Counted from the stretch's first letter, positions 34,401-46,326 are shown. The stretch is 64,000 bases of DNA from Pseudoips prasinana (GCA_951640165.1 OX621238.1:22344001-22408000); one strand, 5' to 3'. Notes: generated by a model from the sequence alone, not told the origin. A program made the numbers and translations.

Positions 34401-37400
34401 CAAAGATTGAGTTTAAAAATTAGGTACTAGTACCTAATTTTTAAACTTCATCTTTTTGAACGCCGGCGCCGATCACGCCCATGATAACCGGCTAATTAGG
34501 CGGTAGACCCCCAGATCTGAGCGAAACAAGAGTAAGAAAATTAAGGTTTACTATTGGTGGATTTTTATAACAACAACACAATTATAAAAATAATAAATGT
34601 TGGTATAAAATTAATAAAAATAATAATTAAATACATTATTACTTAATATTTTTTTCCGAAGCTATTTGGCTGATGCCTGCGCACAACGTGTACGGCACCT
34701 GGCCTGCATCAGGGGAAATTGACCTGATTGAGTCTCGGGGTAATCGCAATATGTTATTAAATGGAGTCAACATCGGGGTACAAGTAAGTTCAATAATATT
34801 TTTCCGTCCAATTAGGAACATCCTTCTCCAAATGTCTTTATAATTTATTATTCTATTATATATTTATTATTCTACTTTTTCATTAGATAAGTAGATAAAC
34901 CTGCATCATACGCATATTCAGATTGTAACTGTATTTACTTCTCATCGTTTTAATTCTTATCAACATGACTTTGCTAATTTACTACTTTGCTGACGAACAA
35001 AAAATACGCGTAGATAATTTCTTGTTTATTATTAACACCACACACATATTCATAAGGTGATATTTTCTGGATAGATAACATACTTGTAAAAATCGTATTC
35101 GAATTTATAGCAAGAGCGGAAACTACAAAATAAGTACCGGGATTAGGTCAATAATACATAAAATGTTTATTTTTTACTGTATGGCCTTCAAAGTAGGCTC
35201 CTTAAGAAATTAATTAATCAATGAATAATTGAAATATCAAAACATTTTATACGCATTTTTCGGAATCGTCTTCAGTTCTCCTCACGAATCATTTTTATAT
35301 TTGAAAATGGGTGCCTCAAAGTAGTATGTTGAGTTTCGGAAAGGGAATAAATCAACCGGACCCATATCCGATAAATATGGTGGTTGTTCGATTGTATTTG
35401 TTTAGTTTTATGGTCAACTAGGTGTGCCCCGCGGTTTTACCCGCATTAAACTTTATAAATTATAGCCTATGTGTTAATCCAGGGTGACAGCTAACTCCAT
35501 ACCAAATTTTATTTAAATTGCTTCAGCAGTTTGGACGTGAAGAAGTAACAAACATACAAACTCACACAATCACAAACTTTCGCATTTATAATATTAGTAG
35601 GATATTACTCTGGCCTTGAGCAATGGCGCGTTATATAAAGTAATATATAGAGTTTTTTATTGTAAAATTTTACATTTTTCGACGAATTTGCCGTCTCAAA
35701 CGCAGAATAATTCTCGTAAAATATTGTTTATTAATCGTCTGACCTTGTGGCAAAAATTCCGAGTGCACAACACCGCGATGGTTAAAGGACTTGTCGTTGA
35801 CTTTAGATCAACAATTGAATTGAAGTTAGAATTAGATTTAAATTTAAAAAATATCAATTCCTGATATATTATGACAAAATGTATGTTGTCGATCTATCTT
35901 TTATTTTGCGTTAATTGCTGTGATTGGCTTTGTTTTCATATTAATAGTACTTACAAACTTGTCAATACTGAATTCTTTATTTTCTGTCTGTGTTATTCCG
36001 TACTTCCCTAGTACTTTAATCTTATTTCTTAGTAGCCGATTGGAAATGTGGTTTTAAAAAAATGAGAATCATTCAAAGCAAATAAAAAATGCCAACCAAT
36101 AAAAACCTTTTACTGTTTTGTGTTACAGGAGGCAGGTTCTACCCTGCACTACGGCCCCTACCCCGGGCTGAACGGATGGGAACGCGCTCACTGGCTCAGG
36201 AGGAATACCAACGGCTACAACAACAACTTCCACCGATATCAGCTTGAATGGACTCCAGGTAAGTAAATTAAGAGGTATCCCTACTACCGAGACTATCTCG
36301 GTCCATACGTGTAGGTACGTGTAAAAATAAAACAACAGTCAAATCGACGCTACGAATTTTCTCATTTGCTCCCCAAAAATAAGATTTCGATATATTTTGC
36401 TCGAGCTGTGCCCTGCAGTTTACCCGCGTTAAACTTTATAAATTACTATATGTTATTCCGATATATAAGCTATATTAGGTACTACAGTTTCATCAAAATC
36501 CGTTCGGTATTTTTGCGGAAAAGAGTAACAAACTTCCATTCATACATCCACTAGGTGTGGCCTGCGGTCTTGCCCGCGTTAAACTTTATTAATTATAGCC
36601 TATGTGTTATTCACACTTATAAGCTATAGGTATTACTACAAAGTTTCATCAAAATCCGTTAGGTAATTTTTGCGGGAAAGCGTAACAACCATCCATACAC
36701 ATATACATCGAATTCACAAGAAAATAGGATAAGCCTCACAGTTTAGTTTCTTTTTCAAGTCATTAGATTTGTTTACCAGACATTTATTTTCGGAATTCTG
36801 AAATAGGCCTTTTTAGTACTTATTGTTTGATAGGGAAATGTGAAATCTATATAAAGACACTTTATACAAGACTTTCTATATAAAGAAATGTCATTTTCAT
36901 ATGACGTAATTAACGTTATAATTAACTTGACCCGTAAGTATTATGTTAACTGACTACATAATTTCACGAATATGTATATTGAAAATGTACTTGCAGATTT
37001 CTTGCGGTTCAGCATTGACGATATAGAATTGGGTCGCGCCACCCCATCTGCTGGAGGTTTCTGGCAATATGGTGGCTTCAACACCGTCGCCAACATCGAA
37101 AACCCCTGGAGATACGGAACCAAAATGGCACCATTCGACCAGAAAGTAATTATACTGAACACTCTAATTTCCCTTACTATAATGCCACAATACTGTAATA
37201 CAGGTTCTTTCGATTATACCAATTGTCCATGGGTGGCTTCGCTGAGCAAGGTTGTTGGATTAAATTATTACCTAACTAGATGCGCCCCGGGGTTTTACCC
37301 CCCTTAAACTTTATAAATTTCAGCTTATGTGTTAATTTAGGGTGTCAGCGGCTCCAGCCGCTTAGACGTGAAGAAGTAACCAACATACACACTCACAAAC

Positions 37401-38795
37401 TTCGCCTTTATAATATTAGGGTGATAGTGTGATACTTTGATTCCTCATGCCCAGTTTAGCCGCAAATTATTACAGCGATTTCTTTTGTTTTTCATCCGTG
37501 AACAGGTTCATGTTTTATTCTTTACTCATGTTTTTCGTAGGCAATGTTTTGTGATGAGATAATAATAAATAAATAAATAAAATATTTGATTACAAGTTTC
37601 AGTTAATATTTAACTTTACAACAAGATTAGTTCGGCTTGAGCCTAATAATACATATCTTAACCAATCCCGCCCGTGTTACTCATTTGTAGGGGTTAAAAT
37701 GGAGCTTATTGAAAACTGCCATAACAAAGGAAAAGTGAACGGCAAATCTATATATATAAAAATGAAATCCGTTTTCCGTTGTCACGACATCACGCGTGAA
37801 CGGCTGGACCTATTTCAATATTTCTTTTTTTATTGTGTTTGTTATTGTCAGGAGAAGGTTCATATGTAAAAAAAAGAATTTAAAATTGCGCGGAAAATAA
37901 GAAAATTTAAGAATACTTCACAACCAAATATTATTTCTAATCTAACCTTAGCGCTTTGGACAATATAACCTTTTTTAATGTAACTTTTTTTTATTTGACA
38001 TAGTATTGACAGATAGCGTGCGTTAATAGTCATCGTTAAGACAGGACAAGGTCTGTCGGGTCAGCTAGTTATAAATATAAACATAAAAATTTAAGAACAT
38101 GGGTTTAATGTTTAATAGTCACGGCTCCAATTTCAGTTTTAAATTAGTCACGGCTCTAATTTCAGTTTTAAATTTCGAATATAAGACTAAGACAAAGAAT
38201 GTACTATCAACAACAACAATAATATATATAAATACTAGTGAATTCAAGATATTATTGTAAACCATTTTTACACAAAGGTCAATTTTTGTTCAAGTCAATT
38301 TAACAGTTTATTTTTTATTTATTTAAGATAAATAAATAAAAATAAACTGTTAAATTGACTTAAGTTTTTAAATTTGTAAGGTTTAAACCTTACAAATTAT
38401 ATTTATTTGGTGATTGTCAGAATCTGAACGGAGCCCCATCATATTAACATTTCAGTTCTACATAATCATGAATTTGGCCGTGGGTGGTACCAACGGTTAC
38501 TTCCCTGACGGTGTCACCAATCCTTCGCCTAAGCCGTGGACTAACTGGTCATCAATGGTAAGGAACGTTTCTACTGTACATGATTTTTAATGATTTTATT
38601 GTATTTAATAAAGACCATTTGCTGTGTGGTGACGGCGCACGAATATCAGACAGAATTTCATCACCCCATTTCATCCCGTGGGGGGGCGTAGAAGTCGACC
38701 CGAAGTGTCTATTACATTGCATAGCTGTAAACTTTGTGATAAAAAGTGGAGGTTTGAATCAAAGTTTGGTGTGTGAATGTTTACTCTATACATAT

Positions 38796-38866
<71 letters not shown>

Positions 38867-39615
38867 TTAAATAAAGACGAGCTAGATGTGAGATTACATG
38901 ATGAATAACTTTAATAAGTTCGTAAAAAAGTTCGAAACTGCAACAAAAATCACAAATCACTAAAATATTATAGCAAACAAAAATTCGATATAATGTTTTG
39001 ATAAAAATATTAAATTAATGAAAAAATATTAAATACACGGCAGCACGGGGATTTTCCGATTTTCCAAACACATGCGCCTAACGAACTCTTCATATATATA
39101 TTTGACAGGTCTTTTGGCGTGGTTGGCAAATGCTAGCTTTTCACGCCGGAGGTCGTGGGTTCGATTCCCAACCAGGATAGATATTTGTGTGCAGGAACAT
39201 GTATGTTTGTCCTGAGTCTGGGTGTAATTATCTAGGTATATAAGTATGTATTTACAAAAGAAAAGTAGAATATCAGTTGTCTGGTTTCCATAGTACAAGC
39301 TCTGCTTAATTTGGGATCAGATGGTTGTGTGTCAATAATGTCCAAGGATATTTATTTATTTATTTTATTCATATAATATTTATTTTAAAGAGTTTGTATA
39401 CTGATACCTCTTTTTTACTGTTTTTCATTATTCTCGCATTCACATAACGTCCAAAAGTATCACGTACGAAATTGCCATCCTGTACTTTTAATTCGCAGGC
39501 AGCGACTGAATTCTGGCGCGCTCAGAACAACTGGCTGCCTACATGGAATCTGAATGTTAATGATGGACAGGACGCTTCGCTGCAAGTCGACTATGTTCGC
39601 GTCTGGGCCGTGTAA
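31496..39615 (+). CDS. Secreted GH16 beta-1,3-glucanase, 8 coding exons
   Basis: Exons: 31496-31678, 32852-33006, 33524-33687, 34662-34783, 36129-36258, 36997-37145, 38456-38557, 39499-39615. All are GT-AG and in phase, giving 373 codons. A signal peptide (MWSMLAGVLAVASLASA) is followed directly by the GH16 domain with no CBM39 domain. The catalytic motif GEIDLIES keeps both glutamates and the Asp, so the protein should hydrolyse beta-1,3-glucan, unlike the non-catalytic recognition proteins GNBP/betaGRP. Other marks are WPAIWLMP, YGPYPG and a C-terminal QVDYVRVWAV strand. In Lepidoptera such enzymes act in the larval midgut lumen on fungal or bacterial glucans and contribute to defence. The ATG at 31496 is chosen because an acceptor (TGTACAG) lies 2 nt upstream and the signal peptide starts there. 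Introns 2, 4, 5 and 6 carry Helitrons. Confidence 0.94.
31826..32090 (+). repeat. tRNA-derived SINE, family 1, copy 3
   Basis: TGGGTTCGATTCCCACCCAG and the shared body, ending in (ATT)n. The same insertion is at 62745-63020 in the duplicated gene, so it predates the duplication. Confidence 0.8.
32190..32260. repeat. 32-bp inverted repeat with 7-nt loop
   Basis: Arms 32190-32221 and 32229-32260 pair with one mismatch around the loop TGGGTCA. The matching place in copy 2 (about 63095-63135) has only one short, non-palindromic version. Confidence 0.85.
33072..33390 (+). mobile_element. Helitron-like insert 1
   Basis: Starts TACTAATATTATAAATGCG and ends with a GC-rich stretch (GATGTCGCCGGCGCAG) then CTAG, the Helitron 3' pattern. 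It lies in glucanase intron 2 and has no coding capacity. Confidence 0.7.
34020..34510. repeat. Palindromic MITE-like repeat, copy 2
   Basis: Contains ATTCGTTCATTCGGCTTCC and GAAGCCGATTGAACGAAT around a core with GGTCCGGAATC, related to 14385-14660. It includes the 38-bp perfect palindrome at 34410-34447. It lies in glucanase intron 3. Confidence 0.55.
35418..35600 (-). mobile_element. Helitron-like insert 2
   Basis: On the minus strand it ends with a GCGGG/AACCGC hairpin region and CTAG. The other end is CTAATATTATAAATGCG. It is typical of short lepidopteran non-autonomous Helitrons (Lep1-type). It lies in glucanase intron 4. Confidence 0.75.
35616..36128. other. Rest of glucanase intron 4
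   Basis: AT-rich sequence leading to the exon 5 acceptor TGTTACAG. No gene or named repeat is seen here. Confidence 0.5.
36400..36550 (-). mobile_element. Helitron-like insert 3
   Basis: A degraded copy (GCAGTTTACCCGCGTTAAAC, then TTTCATCAAAATCCGTTCGG and AGAGTAACAAACTTCC), directly joined to insert 4. It lies in glucanase intron 5. Confidence 0.6.
36551..36715 (-). mobile_element. Helitron-like insert 4
   Basis: CTAG at 36551-36554 followed by GTGTGGCCTGCGG, GCCCGCGTTAAAC and TTTCATCAAAATCCGTTAGG. It abuts insert 3 head-to-tail. Confidence 0.7.
37276..37430 (-). mobile_element. Helitron-like insert 5
   Basis: CTAG at 37276-37279, then ATGCGCCCCGGGGTTTTACC and the shared body to TATAATATTAG. 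It lies in glucanase intron 6. Confidence 0.7.
37748..38068 (+). mobile_element. Helitron-like insert 6
   Basis: Starts TATATATATAAAAATGAAAT and ends GTCTGTCGGGTCAGCTAG, a second Helitron family in glucanase intron 6. It has no reading frame for a helicase. Confidence 0.65.
38292..38398. repeat. Two adjacent long palindromes
   Basis: The first spans 38292-38361, with arms AAGTCAATTTAACAGTTTAT and complement. The second, 38371-38398, is a perfect 28-bp palindrome without spacer (AATTTGTAAGGTTT and its complement). Both are in glucanase intron 6, just before the exon 7 acceptor. Confidence 0.85.
38618..38712 (+). repeat. RTE-like fragment
   Basis: TGTGTGGTGACGG, CATCACCCCATTTCATCCCG and GTAGAAGTCGACCCGA match the minus strand of 58410-58505. 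Confidence 0.6.
38798..38862. repeat. TA microsatellite in glucanase intron 7
   Basis: About 60 bp of TA dinucleotides with flanking ACATATACAC. Confidence 0.9.
39105..39365 (+). repeat. tRNA-derived SINE, family 1, copy 4
   Basis: GTCGTGGGTTCGATTCCCAA, GAGTCTGGGTGTAATTATC and a TTTATT-rich end. It lies in glucanase intron 7. Confidence 0.8.
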
Positions 39616-39651
39616 ACTGTTCCCTACTACAACATGATTGAAATGTACATG

Positions 39652-40288
39652 CGGCTTATTCCGTTTATCCACCCTAAAAAAGCCACCCTAAGGAGGATAC
39701 TCGGAAACGCGTGTCCTTCTATCCACCCTGAACGGGGTGGATAACCGTAATTCATATAATATGTTTCTTCCGATTTTTTACCCCAAGTACAGTTGAATCA
39801 AATCAATATCTTTTAAGTTTTAATTTAATATTTATTGTTAAGCGAATAACATAAAATAGTCTTAAAATCTAAATTGTAGGTACATGGTACTATAAGATAG
39901 AAAGCCGAAGCGGGGCTGGTGGTTTTTTATAAATTTTGCAATATGTCCAGAAAATGACCAACGCTTATTTCATTATTGAGTAGACGTAGTTGCGTATCCT
40001 GGATAAATTCGTCCCTTTTAATGTATATTATAGTAAACAAAACTATTTTCAGCTCAAAGAAGAAGGTAAGTATGTACATCTAAAGTATTTTAATGTTCAC
40101 GAAGTTTCTTGGACTGGGTTTGTGTATGTTTTTGTGTTAATGACTGTACTTAGGCAGGTGAGAAAAACGGAAGAAACATATTATATGAATTACGGTTATC
40201 CACCCCGTTCAGGGTGGATAGAAGGACACGCGTTTCCGAGTATCCTCCTTAGGGTGGCTTTTTTAGGGTGGATAAACGGAATAAGCCG
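39652..40288. mobile_element. MITE with 121-bp terminal inverted repeats
   Basis: 39652-39772 (starting CGGCTTATTCCGTTTATCC) is the exact reverse complement of 40168-40288 by eye, and the 637-bp unit has no coding sequence. It begins 36 bp after the glucanase stop, so it lies in or replaces the 3' UTR. The flanks TGTACATG and TGCATATG could be a decayed 8-bp target duplication, but that is weak. Confidence 0.8.
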
Positions 40289-41281
40289 TGCATATGTATT
40301 AAATTGTATTAAATAATAAGCTTATTAATAAGCATTTTCTTTCATTATAGCTTAAAGTAATACAACAAATTTAAAATTGAGTAAAACTGCGACTACATTA
40401 TTCGTGGATCTATTTAGGAGTAGTTATAGCTGCCTCAGTCATATTTAAAATTGAACCGTAGGATAAGTATAGACGCCACCACATCATGCTACCCCAATCT
40501 GTCAAACGGGGTGGATAACCGTAATTCATATAATATGTTTCTTCCGATTTTTTACCCCAAGTACAGTTGAATCAAATCAATATCTTTTAAGTTTTAATTT
40601 AATATTTATTGTTAAGCGAATAACATAAAATAGTCTTAAAATCTAAATTGTAGGTACATGGTACTATAAGATAGAAAGCCGAAGCGGGGCTGGTGGTTTT
40701 TTATAAATTTTGCAATATGTCCAGAAAATGACCAACGCTTATTTCATTATTGAGTAGACGTAGTTGCGTATCCTGGATAAATTCGTCCCTTTTAATGTAT
40801 ATTATAGTAAACAAAACTATTTTCAGCTCAAAGAAGAAGGTAAGTATGTACATCTAAAGTATTTTAATGTTCACGAAGTTTCTTGGACTGGGTTTGTGTA
40901 TGTTTTTGTGTTAATGACTGTACTTAGGCAGGTGAGAAAAACGGAAGAAACATATTATATGAATTACGGTTATCCACCCCGTTCAGGGTGGATAGAAGGA
41001 CACGCGTTTCCGAGTATCCTCCTTAGGGTGGCTTTTTTAGGGTGGATAAACGGAATAAGCCGTGCATATGTATTAAATTGTATTAAATAATAAGCTTATT
41101 AATAAGCATTTTCTTTCATTATAGCTTAAAGTAATACAACAAATTTAAAATTGAGTAAAACTGCGACTACATTATTCGTGGATCTATTTAGGAGTAGTTA
41201 TAGCTGCCTCAGTCATATTTAAAATTGAACCGTAGGATAAGTATAGACGCCACCACATCATGCTACCCCAATCTGTCAAAC
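39734..41281 (+). repeat. Tandem duplication, two 774-bp units
   Basis: Units 39734-40507 and 40508-41281 look identical, including an embedded 108-codon frame that is a chance reading of MITE sequence. The breakpoint lies within the left MITE repeat, with AAC shared at both ends of the join. Confidence 0.9.
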
Positions 41282-41380
41282 ATCCCCAATAGAAAGTGAA
41301 CCTTATGCTTATGAAATAAAGTTGAAAATCTATAAAATACATTTGACAGATTGGGGTTGCTGGATGTGCTGGCGTCTGTA
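41244..41380. mobile_element. Small palindromic element
   Basis: TAGACGCCACCACATC...CCCCAATCTGTCAAAC pairs with TTTGACAGATTGGGGTTGC...GATGTGCTGGCGTCT across about 60 bp. The left half is also present at 40470-40507 because of the tandem duplication. Confidence 0.65.
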
Positions 41381-41692
41381 CCTACCTACGACTCGGGCTT
41401 GTAACTCGACATTGGCTGACTGGTTCCATCTTTTACGGGTAAAACATTGAACCCTACTTTAGGATTAGAGATAAATGGAAACCCGAAACATTAAAACTTA
41501 TCAATTGTCCATTTCGTTGTATTTTGGCTACTTTTTCTTTTTGGTTCAGGGCACACCTCCACTTTATTCGTCTAATAAATAGCACAATATCAACGACTAT
41601 ACTAATAATTTCAACTCTTCTCTTAATCAATATGTTTTTAAATTGGCCCTAGCCGATAAATTTAACTAAAATTACAAGGATATGATGATGAC
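41381..41692. other. Intergenic, no feature recognised
   Basis: AT-rich sequence before composite repeat copy B. No gene is seen. Confidence 0.5.
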
Positions 41693-42620
41693 ACTCATAT
41701 TTGTATGAAAATCTAAATCCCGGGCGTGGAAATTTTCCACGTATGTATAAAAACGTCAAAGGTAATCATTAATATTAATAGGATCCTAAGTCTTGTTATA
41801 GACTAAATATTATACTTAGTATCGTTTAGTTACTTGATTACAATTTATTTAATATTATATACAATATTATTAAATATTTGGTACCCAGGTAACCTGGGTA
41901 GGTAACCCAAGGTATGGAAATACTTAAAATGATAATCACAAATTAAATCCATACAGACATAGGTTATCTGGATAAAATTGCAGCAGCAATAAGATGTCTT
42001 TTTCTACCCAACATAAAGAACTTTGATCCTATACAAATATGGTGTATTATCTTACTTACTTTTTCAACCTTTTCATAAAATTCGTCAAGTCGAGCGCGAA
42101 ACAACACTGCCGTACCATCCTTTTCTGGAACCATTTCGCCGTATTTTCTGGCCCCTGTATAAGAACCTCTGGATGGGACCAGAACGCTGAAATCATTTTT
42201 CATCATTCAATCAATTTCGTCATCTAGTAAGCTATAATCACACACTTGAAACCCAAAATTTCAAGTCGGTAAATCATTTAGTTCCGAAGCTATGTTAAAA
42301 GCAAAGTTTCACATTTTTGACACTGACACATGATCATCAAAATAGATTTGACCTAGAGCGCTGAAATTTGGTACATAGGTAGAGTTTAATGCCCACATAG
42401 AGGAAAATCTATCAAAACTAGCATCATGGAAGATCTGGACTACACTGGTGACCGTGATGAGAATCCGTAAGAGCACACCCAATCTATTATTTGCGTTATC
42501 GACCGCCTGTCTTTGGAAAATTAATTTTGCGTAGTAGGACTCTGCTTTTAATATGAATATAAAATGAAAATTACCATATTCCTACTATCTATAATCTTGC
42601 CATTAAACACTCTGCTAATT
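41693..42620. repeat. Composite repeat, copy B, left part
   Basis: Matches 23196 to about 24095, up to CTCTGCTAATT, where the LINE has entered. The match resumes at 47625 with TAATTTCAGT. Confidence 0.8.
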
Positions 42621-43438
42621 CACTGCAAACACACTCACTCACACACACTCACACACACATACATTGTGGTAAATTGTCAACTTATTTAATCAGTTAAATA
42701 TTTAGTACTTAACTATATTATTCTTTCGTTTAATTCTTTCACATTTTTAAATAAATAAAATAAAAAAGGTTTTTATTCACGTAGACTTTAAAAAAGCGCT
42801 TGTAAATAGTCAGAACATGTTTGTAGTAATATAGTTGTATACATTAGATATTATTTCTAGTAACATAGATATTTAGGTACATCTTGTATGAAAACATTTA
42901 TAAAATTTATTTTATTACAGAAATGATATTTAGCTAGCTCGTATCAAGTTATTGTCAAGAGATTATGTTTAATTATCTAGTTTAAGTCTAATATTTTTTT
43001 ACTACATATTGTCAATGGTTCTGTCTATATTAAAGGTATTATTATTATGACGGACCTTGTGTTAATAACGACGGTCGCGCTTTAATGCTACCACCGGATC
43101 CAATGCGCCCCAACTGAGAAGACCCAGCGAAACAAACTCAGTGGGTTCATCTACTACCGGTTTCAACAGGACCCAGTTGAGACGGTCCGGCGAAACATAC
43201 TCAAGCGGGCATGAACACGGGATTTGGTCCAATTAGAGTAATTATTTAGTAGGCAAACACAATATATGCTCGATCGGTTGTCTGAATGCTTATTATTTTA
43301 GATTATATTTAGGTATACAAAAGAAAAACTTCGAAACAATAACATTATTCATTTTGAGACGTAGTCAATAATTTTAAATTAAGTATATGATAGCAATCAT
43401 TTACAGATAGTTCACGTAACACAGCAGATCAGTCATGT

Positions 43439-45394
43439 CTATATGGCTACAAGATCTCCAGCGAGCAATGTGCAGGTAGGAAGTGAGAGCCAGACGTCTT
43501 TGTCATCGATGTACTCTTTAGTGGTGTAATAACCCCTAGCCATAAGTATACGTTTAATATGTGTTTTAAAACTTGTGTCAGGCAGATCAGTAATTTGAGT
43601 AGGAAGCTTGTTATAAAACCTAATACAATTTCCTAAAAATGATTTATTAGTTTTGCTTACTCTAAAGCCTGGCATGGCTAGTTTGTTTTTATTCCTAGTA
43701 TTTATATTATGCAGTTCACTTTTCTTTTTATAATTATGAATATTTTTTCTAACAAACATTATATTATCCGATGGCACAGTAAGTATATTTATTTCTTTAA
43801 ACAAATTTCGCAAAGAATCGCGACTGCCTAAACCATAAATGGCTCTGACTGCTCTTTTCTGCAATACAAAAATAGCACCTATGTCAGCCGCCGAACCCCA
43901 CAGCAGAATGCCATACGACATAATGCTATGAAAGTACGCGAAATACACTAATCTAGCAGTTTGTTCATCTGACAATTGCCTTATTTTCCAGACAGCATAG
44001 GAAGCCGAACTTAATTTACCTGCTAACTTTTCAATCTGAGGACCCCATTGCAATTTTGAATCAAGTGTCAATCCTAAAAATACGGTCGATGGGACTAGAT
44101 CTAATATTTTCGCATTAAGTGCAACTGTTGGTACAATTTGAGTCACATTCGGCAATGAGAACCTGATGCATTTAGTTTTCCCTGCATTTAACAAGAGATT
44201 ATTTGCCGAAAACCATTCTGATATAAAGCTGAGTGTTTTATTATGCTCAATAAGATCTTTATCCTTTCTATTTACTTTAAATATGAGCGAAGTATCATCA
44301 GCGAACAAAACTATGTCTGATACTTTCTCTACCAGATAAGGGAGATCATTTATATAAACTAGAAATAAAAATGGGCCCAATATAGATCCTTGGGGCACCC
44401 CCATTTTCACAGGATGACGTGCCGAAGTGGCACCGCCTATCGAAACCATCTGTTGTCGCCCCGATAAATAGGACATCACAAGATCAAGAGATGTGCCAGA
44501 TATTCCATAGTACTTCAGTTTAACAACGAGCGTACGATGATCAACGCAATCGAAAGCCTTAGAGAGATCACAGAAAACTCCCAGCGCATCCTGTGATCCC
44601 TCCCAAGCCTCCAATATTGACCTAATTAATGTGCAACCTGCATCCTGAGTAGAGCGGCCCCTTGTAAACCCGAACTGCTTGTTATGCAATATCTCATTCA
44701 CGTTAAAATGCGACAACATTTGGCTGAGCATCAACTTTTCAAATATTTTACTTAAAGCTGGTAGTATTGAGATAGGCCTATAATTCGTGGCATTTTTTGA
44801 ACAACCTGCCTTGAAAATGGGTATTATCTTACTTATTTTCATTAAATCGGGAAAGACACCATCACTTATACAGCCATTGAAGATGGCTGCAAGGATTGTG
44901 GCAATGTTTAGTATGATTAATTCAATTGCTTTAACAGACAGTCCCCATAAATCTTCTGTGCCTTTCCTTTTAATACTCCTAAAAGCTTTTATAATATCAT
45001 CACTTGTTACGGATTTAAAACTAAAGTTAGGTACAGTTTGTTTTACGCTTTGATTTAAAAAGAGTTCAGCCACATCTGGTGATGATGCGAGACACTTAGT
45101 AATATCCACGGGTATATTTGCAAAAAAAGCAGCTAAAAAATTGGCAATGGTAAGCTTGTCTGAAACCAGTTCATCACCAATATTCAATACTAATGTTTGA
45201 TCTCTTGATCTACTTTTACCAGTTTCAGTATTAATTATTTGCCAAGCTGATTTTATTTTATTATCAGATTTTTTAATTTTATCTCTTATATATAAAGATT
45301 TAGCTTGAATGCAAACCTTTTTAAAAATTTTTGAATAATTTCTAACATAATTAATGAAATTGACATCAGGGTTATAGGACCTTCTGTCATACAA
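43439..45394 (-). pseudogene. LINE ORF2, reverse transcriptase part
   Basis: About 651 codons in the same frame as the endonuclease part, after a TAA at 45403-45401. It contains the RT fingers (NYRPISILPALSKIFEKLM), GFTRGRSTQDA, DLSKAFDCVDH, GVPQGSILGP and the catalytic FADDTSLIF, then a C-terminal region with AIYGLGSRDSL and a WNALP-like tail variant. Apart from the single stop the domain is open throughout. Confidence 0.9.
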
Positions 45395-45400
45395 CTCATA

Positions 45401-46324
45401 TTAAAAATCTCTACTCAGTCTAATGCCTTGAGTTGCCCAAGAACTAAATTTTATCTTATTACTGTCAACCGTTATGTTTTTTATTTTACAAGCTTTATTA
45501 AATTCTTTGCAAATACAGTGGAATAATGTAGTGTACATATCGTTAGGCTTACTTTTGTTTGGCAATAGATGGCACAAACTATTCTCCAGGTTGTTACTGA
45601 ACTTTCCCAAATTAGATTTTGTTAAAGGTCTAAAACTAATTTTTTGTTTATTTATATTTATCTCATTTTTTATCTTTACTATTTGGCATTTATGGTCAGA
45701 GCGAACACCAGCCACCAAACACTTCTCAGAGACATCAAAGTTGGTAATTATGTTATCAATGCAAGTAGCAGATGTGGGTGTGACTCTCGTGGCCTCAGAG
45801 AACAAGCATTTAAGGTTAAAGGACCGAAATACAGATAGAAATATGTTTATTTCAGGTGAATCTGCTAAAATGTTCATATTAAAATCACCACATACGAGGA
45901 TTTTTTTTTTACTTTTAATTTTCCTAAGAATGTCTTCTATTGTTGCTGTAAAAAGCTTTAAATCGGATGCTGGTGGTCTATACACACATATTATACAATA
46001 AAACTGCGTCTCTACACATGCCACCTCACACACACGCTCAATAGATAGTTGGCATATATCTTTACGTTCTTTAAATTTAATTTGGTCTCGAAGTAGTATC
46101 AGTACTCCACCACCCTCTGACGAAACCCTATTATAAAAGCTGGCGACCCTATAGCCACAGACACTAAAAGCCATCTTGTGTGCCTTCAGCCATGTTTCTG
46201 TAAAACAAAGGATATCTATTTCATATTTTTCATTAAAAAGTTCGATGTCTAGAATTTTGCCAGAGAAGCGGTTTATATTTTGATGTGATAGAATTAGAAA
46301 GTTATCACACTTCTCTATTGTCAT
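45401..46324 (-). pseudogene. LINE ORF2, APE endonuclease part
   Basis: 307 codons from ATG at 46324. Motifs are HQNINRF, CFTETWL, GGGVLILLRD, YRPPASD, GDFNMN and GVRSDHKCQ, covering the APE-type catalytic residues. It ends in TAA that splits it from the RT in the same frame. The ATG lies 2 nt after the ORF1 stop (TAAGCATG), so ORF2 may be translated by reinitiation. Confidence 0.9.
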
Positions 46325-46326
46325 GC

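Noticed and set aside
39990..40316. A 108-codon frame present twice (also 40764-41090)
   Set aside because: It is a chance reading through MITE inverted-repeat sequence, and its duplication comes from the 774-bp tandem repeat. No domain or codon bias supports a protein.
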